Positions 27,044 to 38,204 of a stretch of 63,217 nt of DNA are shown one piece after another. The translations under genes and the position numbers were made by a program. The DNA is from an uncultured Eggerthellaceae bacterium (lineage in GTDB: Bacteria > Actinomycetota > Coriobacteriia > Coriobacteriales > Eggerthellaceae): positions 1 to 63,217 of the forward strand of contig CANSWY010000009.1 of the NCBI GenBank assembly GCA_947650915.1, written 5' to 3'. Positions within the stretch are counted from its first letter, which is position 1, and every line of letters begins with the position of its first letter. The notes under the pieces were generated by a model. That model was not told the DNA's origin. It worked only from the letters and a program-made list of their open reading frames with translations, and made no database searches.

Positions 27044-27141
27044 GATGTGCAAAAGGGACGTCCCAAATTGCACATAGGAGAAGCCTTTCAGTGCTCATTC
27101 TCTATCTCTATGTGCAATTTGGAACGTCCCTTTTGCACATC
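27044..27141 (+). repeat. Family A hairpin (complete)
   Basis: 98 bp; arms pair along their length except at the constant core mismatch and near the loop. The loop retains the CCTTTCAGTGCTC segment seen in most copies. Confidence 0.93.
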
Positions 27142-27339
27142 ATTCTCCCATGTGCGATTCGGAACGCCCCTTGCACACGTGAGGCTTGTGCGCATCAAAC
27201 ATTTCGGGCGCGCTCCGCATATGCCAGCTGGCCGCCCTTTGGGCGTCCAGCTGTCGCGGCCCTTCCGAGCCGCCGTTTTCGTCAGCGGGCTTCAACGCGC
27301 TTCGCGCGTAGCGCCCTTGTACCGGGGGCATCATTGCCG

Positions 27340-27437
27340 GATGTGCAGAAGGGACGTCCCAAATTGCACATAGGAACAGTCTTTCCGTGCTGACTATCTT
27401 TTTCTATGTGCAATTTGGAACGTCCCTTCTGCACATC
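27340..27437 (+). repeat. Family A hairpin with compensated stem change
   Basis: Left arm GCAGAAGGG pairs with right arm CCCTTCTGC, replacing the usual GCAAAAGGG/CCCTTTTGC: an A-T to G-C pair change present in both arms. Confidence 0.95.
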
Positions 27438-27515
27438 AGGGGGACCACCCCTCTCTCCAATCCGGAACGTCCCTTTCGCACGTCAGCTGACGCTCCTTCT
27501 GTGCATCGCTGCGCG

Positions 27516-27521
27516 TATAAT
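27516..27521 (+). promoter_or_regulatory. -10 box of rpiB
   Basis: TATAAT 30 nt before the rpiB ATG, downstream of the repeats. Confidence 0.5.
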
Positions 27522-27551
27522 CGCGGGAACGGCTAGGGAGAGGGGTGCGGC

Positions 27552-27989
27552 ATGCGGGTGAGCATCGGAAGCGATCATGCGGGCTTCGAACAGAAAGAGA
27601 TGCTGGCGGGCTACTTGGAAAGCCAGGGCGTGGGCGTTCTGGACCGCGGCCCGGAAAATGCGGATCGTGTGGATTACCCGGACTACGCCGCCCTGGTGGC
27701 CGCGGACGTGGCAGAGGGCGCGGTGGACTTCGGCGTGCTGGTCTGCGGCACGGGCATCGGCATGGCCATCGCGGCCAATAAGGTGCACGGCATTCGCGCG
27801 GCCAACATCGTCCGGGAGGATTTCGCCCCCTTGGCCCGCGAACACAACGACGCCAACATCGTCACGCTCTCCGCGCGCTTCGTTCCCTTCGAAGAGAATT
27901 GCCGCATCTTGGATGCGTTCTTGGCCACGTCCTTCGGCGGCGGACGCCACGCTGGGCGCGTTGACAAGATCATGGCCCTGGAAAGCTGA
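27552..27989 (+). CDS. rpiB: Ribose-5-phosphate isomerase B
   Basis: 145 aa of the RpiB/LacAB family, interconverting ribose-5-phosphate and ribulose-5-phosphate. Seen are GSDHAGFEQKE near the N-terminus (phosphate-binding His/Asp) and GVLVCGTGIGMAIAANKVHGIRAA with the catalytic Cys near residue 69. GGGAGAGGGG precedes the ATG. The order TsaC domain, rpiB, glyA matches the ywlC-ywlF-glyA neighbourhood known in Firmicutes. Confidence 0.96.
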   Translation: MRVSIGSDHAGFEQKEMLAGYLESQGVGVLDRGPENADRVDYPDYAALVAADVAEGAVDFGVLVCGTGIGMAIAANKVHGIRAANIVREDFAPLAREHNDANIVTLSARFVPFEENCRILDAFLATSFGGGRHAGRVDKIMALES

Positions 27990-28002
27990 CCAGCGCAGGG
28001 TC

Positions 28003-28064
28003 AGCACAGGGGACGGTTCTCTTTGCTCATCAGCTTTCTAACACAGAGAACCGTCCCCTGTGTT
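28003..28064. repeat. Family D repeats, head-to-head pair
   Basis: A degenerate forward copy (AGCACAG...GGGACGGTTCTC, 28003-28027) and a perfect reverse copy (28040-28064) separated by 12 nt can form a larger hairpin. They lie between rpiB and the glyA promoter. Confidence 0.85.
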
Positions 28065-28070
28065 AACTTG

Positions 28071-28076
28071 TATGCT
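28071..28076 (+). promoter_or_regulatory. Possible -10 box of glyA
   Basis: TATGCT 26 nt before the glyA start; the -35 region would fall inside the family D repeat. Confidence 0.35.
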
Positions 28077-28102
28077 TTGCATCTCGTACCGAAGGAGTTC
28101 TC

Positions 28103-29359
<1,257 letters not shown>

Positions 29360-29361
29360 TC

Positions 29362-29838
29362 ATGGCGCACGCGGATGAACGCCCCAGCTGGGACGAATAC
29401 TTCATGACACTGGCGAATCAGGTGGCAAGCCGCACCACCTGCCTGCGCCGCGGGGTGGGCGCGGTCATCGTGAAGGACCGACGCATCCTGGCCACGGGCT
29501 ACAACGGCGTGCCCACCGGCCTTGCGCACTGCGCGGAAACGGGCTGCCTGCGCGAACAGCTGGGCGTGCCGTCCGGCCAGCGTCATGAGATCTGCCGCGG
29601 CCTGCACGCCGAACAGAACGCCATCATCCAGGCGGCGCGCTTCGGCACGGACATAGACGGCGCCAGCATCTACGTGAACACGCAGCCGTGCGTGGTGTGC
29701 GCGAAGATGCTCATCAACGCCGGCATCAAAGAGATCGTGTATCAGAACCCCTACCCGGATGAATTGTCCCAGCAGCTTCTGGCCGAATCCGGCATCACTG
29801 TGCGCGAATATATCCCCGCGGAGAACGACGCAGGCTGA
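29362..29838 (+). CDS. Deoxycytidylate (dCMP) deaminase, ComEB-like
   Basis: 158 aa with the zinc deaminase motifs HAEQNAI (near residue 82) and PCVVCAKML (near residue 112). It forms dUMP, the substrate of thymidylate synthase. Tight spacing to glyA indicates one operon. The last codons and the TGA stop lie inside the family B repeat that begins at 29829, so the tail after the native C-terminus is repeat-derived. Confidence 0.92.
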   Translation: MAHADERPSWDEYFMTLANQVASRTTCLRRGVGAVIVKDRRILATGYNGVPTGLAHCAETGCLREQLGVPSGQRHEICRGLHAEQNAIIQAARFGTDIDGASIYVNTQPCVVCAKMLINAGIKEIVYQNPYPDELSQQLLAESGITVREYIPAENDAG

Positions 29839-29900
29839 AGCCTGCGCTACGGATCCTTCCGGCCTGGGCGGGCCTTCGTAGCAAAGGCTTCAGCCTTTGT
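29829..29900. repeat. Family B palindromic repeat, copy 4
   Basis: CGCAGGCTGAAGCCTGCGC, CTACGG, a 27-bp spacer, then CGTAGCAAAGGCTTCAGCC. Half-units are in the opposite order to copy 1. It supplies the stop codon of the dCMP deaminase gene. Confidence 0.85.
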
Positions 29901-30028
29901 CTCACCCGGCATCGCAAGGCACCGCTCACCCCTTTTTGTTGCCGCTTTGTTACCGGGGATATGCAGGTTGGCTATCATACAAAATGGTTTGCGCACAACG
30001 CGCGTTTGAGAACGATAGAAAGCGGGTC

Positions 30029-30325
30029 ATGGCACTGGCAGTCTTAGGCGGAGTCCTCGCGGGCATCATCGGCTTCATGCCGTTGGTCGTGGGATTGCGC
30101 ATGACGAAGAAGGTCACAGCTACCAGCAACTTCGGGCACATGTCCATATTGCTCTTGAGCCTTCTGATCTCCTTCGCCATCATGTTCGCCTTCGCCATCC
30201 TCTGCGTCAATCTTGCGCGCGACGTGGCCATGCCGTTCGTACTGGCAGAGGCGGTCACGCTCTCTGTTGTAGCGATAGTCTTCGGGGTCAGAAGGACCTT
30301 GACGGGGAAAAGGGAGAAGGAGTAG
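30029..30325 (+). CDS. Small membrane protein at the head of the atp operon, AtpI-like
   Basis: 98 aa with about three hydrophobic helices and a basic C-terminus, 4 nt upstream of atpB. Position and topology match AtpI/UncI-type proteins that assist c-ring assembly; sequence identity to them is not obvious. The start is uncertain: ATG 30029 is preceded only by AAAGCGGG, and an ATG at 29984 lies 5 nt after a TATCAT box. Confidence 0.7.
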   Translation: MALAVLGGVLAGIIGFMPLVVGLRMTKKVTATSNFGHMSILLLSLLISFAIMFAFAILCVNLARDVAMPFVLAEAVTLSVVAIVFGVRRTLTGKREKE

Positions 30326-30329
30326 CCAA

Positions 30330-31115
30330 GTGGGAGCTCTCGAGTGGCTGTCTGAGGACGTACCTCATCTGAAAGCATCGTTCGACTCTGCTATCGTCAT
30401 CGGCAATGCAGAGTTCGGGATGACCCAGTACATCCTTTGGATGATCATCTGCTGGATCTTGACGCTCGTCGTCATCTTGGTGGTGTCCAAGAAGCTGACG
30501 CTCATCCCTAAGAACAAGTTCATCAACACCGTGGAATACGGTTACCAGTTCGTCCGCAATGATATGGGCGAGGGGGTCATCGGCCATGGCTACAAGAAGC
30601 ACGTTCCTTTCTTGGCAACGCTGTTCTTCTTCATCCTGATCTCCAATTTCGTGGGGCTCATCCCCGGCTGCAAGACTCCCACGGGCACCATCTCGGTGAC
30701 CTGGGCGCTTTCCCTCATCTCATTCGTTTACTTCATCTTCTGGGGCGTGAAGGCCCATGGTGGCCTGGGCTATCTCAAGTCTCTCGCTCCCTCGGGGCTG
30801 CCCATCGTGATGGTTCCCATCATTTGGTTCTTGGAGCTGCTCTCCACCATCATCCGCCTGCTGACCCTGGCCGTTCGACTTTACGGCAACATGTTCGCAG
30901 GGCATATGGTGCTCGGCATCTTCGCGCTGGCTTCCAGCGTGTTCTTGCTGACCTGCATCCAATCCATGGATGTCGTATCCGGCGTCCTCACCATCCCGTG
31001 GTTCCTGCTGCTGGTGGTCATGTACGCTCTGGAAACGCTGGTAGCGTTCCTGCAAGCTTACGTGTTCACCATTCTGAGCGCGGTCTACATCCAACTGGCC
31101 ACTTCAGCGCACTAG
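30330..31115 (+). CDS. atpB: F1Fo ATP synthase subunit a
   Basis: 261-aa membrane stator subunit forming the proton half-channels with the c-ring. The essential arginine lies in [18 protein letters not shown] near residue 184. Hydrophobic segments include [21 protein letters not shown] and [22 protein letters not shown] start with AAGGAG 8 nt upstream. First core gene of a complete atpB-E-F-H-A-G-D-C operon. Confidence 0.96.
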   Translation: MGALEWLSEDVPHLKASFDSAIVIGNAEFGMTQYILWMIICWILTLVVILVVSKKLTLIPKNKFINTVEYGYQFVRNDMGEGVIGHGYKKHVPFLATLFFFILISNFVGLIPGCKTPTGTISVTWALSLISFVYFIFWGVKAHGGLGYLKSLAPSGLPIVMVPIIWFLELLSTIIRLLTLAVRLYGNMFAGHMVLGIFALASSVFLLTCIQSMDVVSGVLTIPWFLLLVVMYALETLVAFLQAYVFTILSAVYIQLATSAH

Positions 31116-31237
31116 GAAACCACAGCGGACCGCTCTGCGGTGCCGCGCCCGAACGTGGGCATCCCCGGGTTCCACGCCCGGTTGCCATAGGAAAAGGTTT
31201 TGAGAAAACAGGCTCAAAACGAAAAAAGGAGGAAACT

Positions 31238-31456
31238 GTGGAAATTACAATGGTACTCGCTGCACTGAAGGTCGTCGGCTACGGCCTCGGCGCCATCGGA
31301 CCTGGCATCGGCATCGGCATCGCCTGCTATGGCTGCTGCGTCGGCACTGCTCGCCAGCCTGAGCTCCAGGGCCGTCTGTTCACCAACTTCATCCTTGGTG
31401 CTGCTCTTGCAGAGGCGCTCGCCCTCATCGGCTTCGTGCTCGCCTTCATCATGTAG
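31238..31456 (+). CDS. atpE: F1Fo ATP synthase subunit c
   Basis: 72-aa two-helix proteolipid of the rotor ring. Helix 1 carries [12 protein letters not shown], the polar loop ARQPE, and helix 2 the ion-carrying E59 in [13 protein letters not shown]. The GIGIG stretch lacks the Gln found in sodium-type rings, so proton specificity is the better guess. The start is a GTG at 31238 with AGGAGG 5 nt upstream. A longer frame from 30824 crosses atpB and is not real. Confidence 0.96.
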   Translation: MEITMVLAALKVVGYGLGAIGPGIGIGIACYGCCVGTARQPELQGRLFTNFILGAALAEALALIGFVLAFIM

Positions 31457-31516
31457 CTTCTGGTCTTATCGGCTATCAAGGAATCAAGCCAGATCAAGGC
31501 TAGAAGGAGGAAGCAC

Positions 31517-32125
31517 GTGAAACCAAGAGCGAGAAAGACAGTCATGCTCGCAGGCGCATGCGCGTCCGTGCTGGCTCTCTGCCCTACGCTCGCATTCGCG
31601 TCTGAAGGCGAGGAGACCGGTGGCATTTCCGCCATCCTGCCGGATATGCTGGAATTCGTTCCCATGCTGGTCGCCTTCATCATCCTCTGGATCATCCTCG
31701 CGAAATTCGGTTGGCCTATGTTCGCAGGCATGCTGGAGAAGCGCGAGAACACGATCAGGGAAGCTCTGAAGCAATCAGAGGACGCCAAGATCGAAAGCGA
31801 GCGGGTGCTTGCGGAGTACAAGAAGCAGCTGGCCGACGCAAAGGCTGAAGCCGCCAAAGTGGTGGCTGATGCTCGTGAGACCGGCGAAGCGGTACGCCAG
31901 AGCATCCAAGAGAAGGCCCAGACAGACGCTGCGGACATGATCGAGAAGGCGCGCACCACCATCGCTGCTGAGAAGAAGGCCGCCATGGCTGAGCTCCAGG
32001 CGTCCATCGCTGATACCTCGGTGGATGTGGCGGCGAAGCTGATCGGCAACGACCTCACCGAAGGCGAGCATCGCGCCATCATCGAGCGCTATGTCAAAGA
32101 GGCGGGAAGCTTCAATGGCAATTAA
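31517..32125 (+). CDS. atpF: F1Fo ATP synthase subunit b with N-terminal signal-like segment
   Basis: 202 aa, longer than the usual ~160. Residues 1-29 look like a cleavable signal (basic MKPRARK, hydrophobic core, AFA-S site), followed by the normal membrane helix VPMLVAFIILWIILAKFGW (48-66) and the long charged stator helix to residue 180. GTG start with AGGAGG 6 nt upstream, which argues that the extension is translated. Overlaps atpH. Confidence 0.94.
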   Translation: MKPRARKTVMLAGACASVLALCPTLAFASEGEETGGISAILPDMLEFVPMLVAFIILWIILAKFGWPMFAGMLEKRENTIREALKQSEDAKIESERVLAEYKKQLADAKAEAAKVVADARETGEAVRQSIQEKAQTDAADMIEKARTTIAAEKKAAMAELQASIADTSVDVAAKLIGNDLTEGEHRAIIERYVKEAGSFNGN

Positions 32126-32689
32126 CCGTCTCGTGCAACAGGGCAAGGTCCAAGTCTATGCTGACACCATGTTCAATGCCGCCAACGATGCGGGTGGCGC
32201 AGACGAGGTGGTAGCAGTCCGCAATCAGATGGCTGAACTCCGTCATCTGATCTATTCGGACATGGATCTGTCCTTGGCGCTGAAGGATGCCAGCTATACG
32301 CCGGAACAGCGCTATGAGCTGGCGAAAGCCGTTTTCGCAGACTGCGAGATAGCGCTTGCTGAGACGCTGGCGGTCATGGCAGAGCAGGGCGATGTCGAAC
32401 TTTTAGGTCAGGTGTTCCATGCCTACGAAGATGCCATGATGGCAGCGCTGAAGCTCGTCGTGGTGGATGTCACCACGGTCGTCGCCTTAGACGATGAGCT
32501 TCGCGAACTCATCAACAAGAAAGCAGAAGCCGAGCTCGGATGCAAAGCGGTGCTGAATGAGAGCATCGATGAGTCCATCCTCGGCGGGATAATCATGAGC
32601 GTGAACGGGATGCGCATTGACGCGAGCGTGCTGAGCCAGCTCAATCGTGCCCGCTACGTTCTCAAAGGAACAGATGGAGGTGATAGCCA

Positions 32690-32693
<4 letters not shown>
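32115..32693 (+). CDS. atpH: F1Fo ATP synthase subunit delta
   Basis: 192-aa OSCP/delta stator subunit linking F1 to subunit b. Helical N-terminal domain and the C-terminal family segment [24 protein letters not shown] 32115 lies inside the end of atpF (11-nt overlap) and its stop overlaps the atpA GTG by 4 nt, so translation is coupled on both sides. Confidence 0.94.
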
Positions 32694-34255
<1,562 letters not shown>

Positions 34256-34268
34256 GGCTAGGTAAGAC

Positions 34269-35195
34269 ATGCCCAACCTTCACGACATAGAAAGGCGAAT
34301 CAACTCCGTCTCTTCGACGAAGCAGATCACGCGTACCATGGAGATGGTGGCGGCTGCAAAGATCCGCCGTGCATCGGAGCGCGTGGAGAACGCGCTTCCG
34401 TGGGCATGCGCCATCTCGGATATGCTCATCTCCACCGCCAAGCATGCGCCGCTCACCGCTGAACCGCTTCTGCAAGTCCACGATGAGGTCAAGCGCGCGC
34501 TGGTGGTGGTCGTGGCTTCTGACCGCGGTCTGGCGGGCGGCTTCAACTCCAATGTCCTGCGCCATGCTGACAAGCTGATCAACAAGCTTGAGCGTGAAGG
34601 CGTTGAGGTGGAAGTGGCTGCCTGCGGCAAGAAGGCCATCGGGTACTTCAGCTATCGCGGCATCAAGCCGGTGTTCGAATACGCGGGCTTTTCCGCTGAT
34701 CCCACCTACGAGGAAGCAGCGGAGCTCTCGCTCTATTCGGGAGACGAATATCGCAACGACAAGTTGGATGAGGTGTTCATCGTCTACAACCATGCGAAGA
34801 ACGCCGCTGAGCAGACTTTGGTGGAGCAGCAGGTGCTGCCCATCAAGGAGGAGTCCTACGCAGACCTGCTGGGCCTCAATGATGGTGAGAATGTCTTCAA
34901 ACAGTTCTTGGAGCAGGATCTGGAGAAGCTGCCGGGCGATATCGACTTCGAGCCCGACGCTGAATCCGTCATGTATTACCTCATGAAGGCCTATCTTCGC
35001 AATTGCTTCTACTACGCGCTGATAGACTCTGCCGCTGGTGAGCAGGGCGCGCGCAGGAACGCGATGAAGTCCGCAACGGACAACGCCAATGAGATGGTGT
35101 CCACGCTGACCCGTCTTTACAACCGTGTACGTCAAGGCGCCATCACCACTGAGATCAATGAGATCGTCGGTGGCGCCGCAGCTTTGGAGGATTAA
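34269..35195 (+). CDS. atpG: F1Fo ATP synthase subunit gamma
   Basis: 308-aa central rotor shaft. Conserved N-terminal helix IERRINSVSSTKQITRTMEMVAAAKI and C-terminal NANEMVSTLTRLYNRVRQGAIT(E) helix pair with the alpha/beta hexamer. The stop abuts the atpD ATG. Confidence 0.97.
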   Translation: MPNLHDIERRINSVSSTKQITRTMEMVAAAKIRRASERVENALPWACAISDMLISTAKHAPLTAEPLLQVHDEVKRALVVVVASDRGLAGGFNSNVLRHADKLINKLEREGVEVEVAACGKKAIGYFSYRGIKPVFEYAGFSADPTYEEAAELSLYSGDEYRNDKLDEVFIVYNHAKNAAEQTLVEQQVLPIKEESYADLLGLNDGENVFKQFLEQDLEKLPGDIDFEPDAESVMYYLMKAYLRNCFYYALIDSAAGEQGARRNAMKSATDNANEMVSTLTRLYNRVRQGAITTEINEIVGGAAALED

Positions 35196-36644
<1,449 letters not shown>

Positions 36645-37091
36645 ATGGAAGGCCTTCGCTGTGTCGTCTGCATCCCGACGCGCGAGCTGTTCGCGGGTGA
36701 GATCTCCTATGCTTCGGTCCCGTCTGCCGAGGGCAGCTACGGTGTCCTGCCGGGGCACGAGATGATCGTGGCTGCGAACAAGACCGGCGGGGTGCTCACG
36801 CTGAATCTGGATGAGGCTGGCAAAGAGCAGCGCAAGTTCCTCTTGTATGAAGGCGCCAGCCAGGTGTACAACAACATCCTCACGGTGCTCGGGCGCTTCG
36901 GTGTGGATGTTGAGAACATCGATGCGGATGAGGTCCGCAAGAAGGCTGAGCGCATGCGCAAGACCATCGCGCAGCTGGAAGAGGACGAGGCTGGCAATGA
37001 ACAAGCCAGCATCACGCTCAAGGTCAGCCGCAAGCGTCTCGAGTGGTATGAGATGCAGGTGGAATACGCGGAGCAGCACGCGCGCGCGTAG
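36645..37091 (+). CDS. atpC: F1Fo ATP synthase subunit epsilon
   Basis: 148 aa: N-terminal beta sandwich (CVVCIPTRELFAGEISYASVP, EGSYGVLPGHE) and a C-terminal helical hairpin (VRKKAERMRKTIAQLEE) that can brake the rotor. It directly follows the atpD stop and ends the operon before a GC-rich hairpin. Confidence 0.95.
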   Translation: MEGLRCVVCIPTRELFAGEISYASVPSAEGSYGVLPGHEMIVAANKTGGVLTLNLDEAGKEQRKFLLYEGASQVYNNILTVLGRFGVDVENIDADEVRKKAERMRKTIAQLEEDEAGNEQASITLKVSRKRLEWYEMQVEYAEQHARA

Positions 37092-37122
37092 AGTTTCCTC
37101 AAGAGTTTCGAGCCTGTTTGAA

Positions 37123-37153
37123 GGGGGCGCGTCCAAGCCAGGGCGCGCCCCCT
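37123..37153 (+). terminator. GC-rich hairpin at the end of the atp operon
   Basis: GGGGGCGCG and CGCGCCCCC pair around a 12-nt loop. The following sequence is only mildly T-rich. Confidence 0.6.
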
Positions 37154-37184
37154 CTCATGTATCCGCCTCCCCTGTGATGATGCT

Positions 37185-37282
37185 GATGTGCAAAAGGGAC
37201 GTCCCAAATTGCACATAGGATTGCTCTTTCAGTGCTCATTCTCTATTTCTATGTGCAATTTGGAACGTCCCTTTTGCACATC
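37185..37282 (+). repeat. Family A hairpin (complete)
   Basis: 98 bp with GCAAAAGGG/CCCTTTTGC arms; slightly divergent loop. Confidence 0.95.
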
Positions 37283-37510
37283 CAGAAGACTGACCTTCTA
37301 TGCGACTCAGTACAGCTATATTGCATGGGAAATCCAAGCACCGAGGGCTTTCGCCCTGGTTCTTGCTCATGCTGCCGCGGTCCAGCGATCCGCTGAGACA
37401 AGATATGCAATTCAGAATCTTCCTCCTGCGCAGAGGAGGAGCCGTCTGCTCAAGAATGCGCTTCGCAGGCGCACGCTGCCTGCTCAACAGGCAGCCTCGC
37501 TGAGATGTCT

Positions 37511-37608
37511 GATGTGCAAAAGGGACGTCCCAAATTGCACATAGGAACAGTCTTTCTGTGCTCATCGTCTTTTCCTATGTGCGATTTGGAACGTCCCTTT
37601 TGCACATC
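37511..37608 (+). repeat. Family A hairpin (complete)
   Basis: 98 bp; right arm has GTGCGATTT in place of GTGCAATTT, giving one extra mismatch. Confidence 0.95.
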
Positions 37609-37688
37609 TTGCATGGGGAGGATTCTGCACATTCGTCTGCATGGTTCGGTGTCCCATTGGCGGGTCAGACTACGGAAAGCGGCGATGA

Positions 37689-37694
37689 TACAAT
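37689..37694 (+). promoter_or_regulatory. -10 box of the small membrane-protein gene
   Basis: TACAAT 34 nt before the ATG at 37729. Confidence 0.45.
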
Positions 37695-37728
37695 CCTTGC
37701 AACATTCACAGGCAAGGAGAGGGAGCGC

Positions 37729-38190
37729 ATGGCCGCAGTGAAGAGCAAGACCTGGTACAAAGCCATTTCCATCATCATAGGGGCGCTGCTGCTCCTCTTT
37801 TCGATAGGGCCCGCTTGCCATTATTCATTTGGCGGCATGGGCGTCTCCTTCACCTGGCTCTCCGTTGGCTTTTGGGGCATGCCCACAGAGACCCAGCAAG
37901 CTCCGGCAGAGCCGGCGGCGCTTCTGCTGATCCTCATTGCGACTGCGCTCATCGTCATGTGCGCCTGCCGCACGGCAACAGCACGGGCGCAGGGCGGCAC
38001 GGGCGTCTCCGCGTTCTATCTTCTGGTGCTCTTGGGCTATGAGATCATCCATTTCTCTCTGTTGGATCCGGAATTCGTGCCTGCGCCAGCGGCGTATCTG
38101 ATGCTGTTGCTGATCGTGGTGCAGCTGGCCCTTTCGGTGACGGTGCTGATCCAGCAAAAAACTGCGCCGGCATCAGGCGTCCGTTCCTGA
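37729..38190 (+). CDS. Small integral membrane protein of unknown function
   Basis: 153 aa with four predicted membrane helices (SIIIGALLLLFSIGPACHY, ALLLILIATALIVMCA, FYLLVLLGYEIIHFSL, YLMLLLIVVQLALSVTVL). AAGGAGAGGGAG precedes the ATG at 37729; the frame upstream is repeat sequence. No family recognised. It ends 14 nt before addB and may share its transcript. Confidence 0.75.
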   Translation: MAAVKSKTWYKAISIIIGALLLLFSIGPACHYSFGGMGVSFTWLSVGFWGMPTETQQAPAEPAALLLILIATALIVMCACRTATARAQGGTGVSAFYLLVLLGYEIIHFSLLDPEFVPAPAAYLMLLLIVVQLALSVTVLIQQKTAPASGVRS

Positions 38191-38204
38191 GAGCGCAGCA
38201 GAGC

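Larger units (their letters stand above)
26981..27551. repeat. 571-bp gene-free region of family A and C repeats
   Basis: Family A left unit (27001-27043), hairpin (27044-27141), degenerate right unit (27142-27180); family C module b (27223-27264) and a (27285-27319); family A hairpin (27340-27437) and degenerate right unit (27438-27482). The rpiB promoter follows. No coding sequence is credible. Confidence 0.9.
37154..37728. repeat. Gene-free region with two family A hairpins
   Basis: Hairpins lie at 37185-37282 and 37511-37608. Between them (37283-37510) nothing recognisable is seen apart from a weak GC-rich inverted stretch near 37440-37500. A TACAAT box follows at 37689. Confidence 0.85.

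Noticed and set aside
30824-31456. 210-aa frame running from atpB into atpE
   Set aside because: Only its end is real subunit c; a GTG with a perfect Shine-Dalgarno at 31238 gives the normal 72-aa protein.
31238-31456. Sodium-type c-ring
   Set aside because: Helix 1 lacks the Gln of sodium-binding rings, so proton use is more likely.
31550-31600. Lipobox in the AtpF extension (ALC)
   Set aside because: The residue before Cys is Leu, not Gly, Ala or Ser; a signal-peptidase-I-type site fits better.
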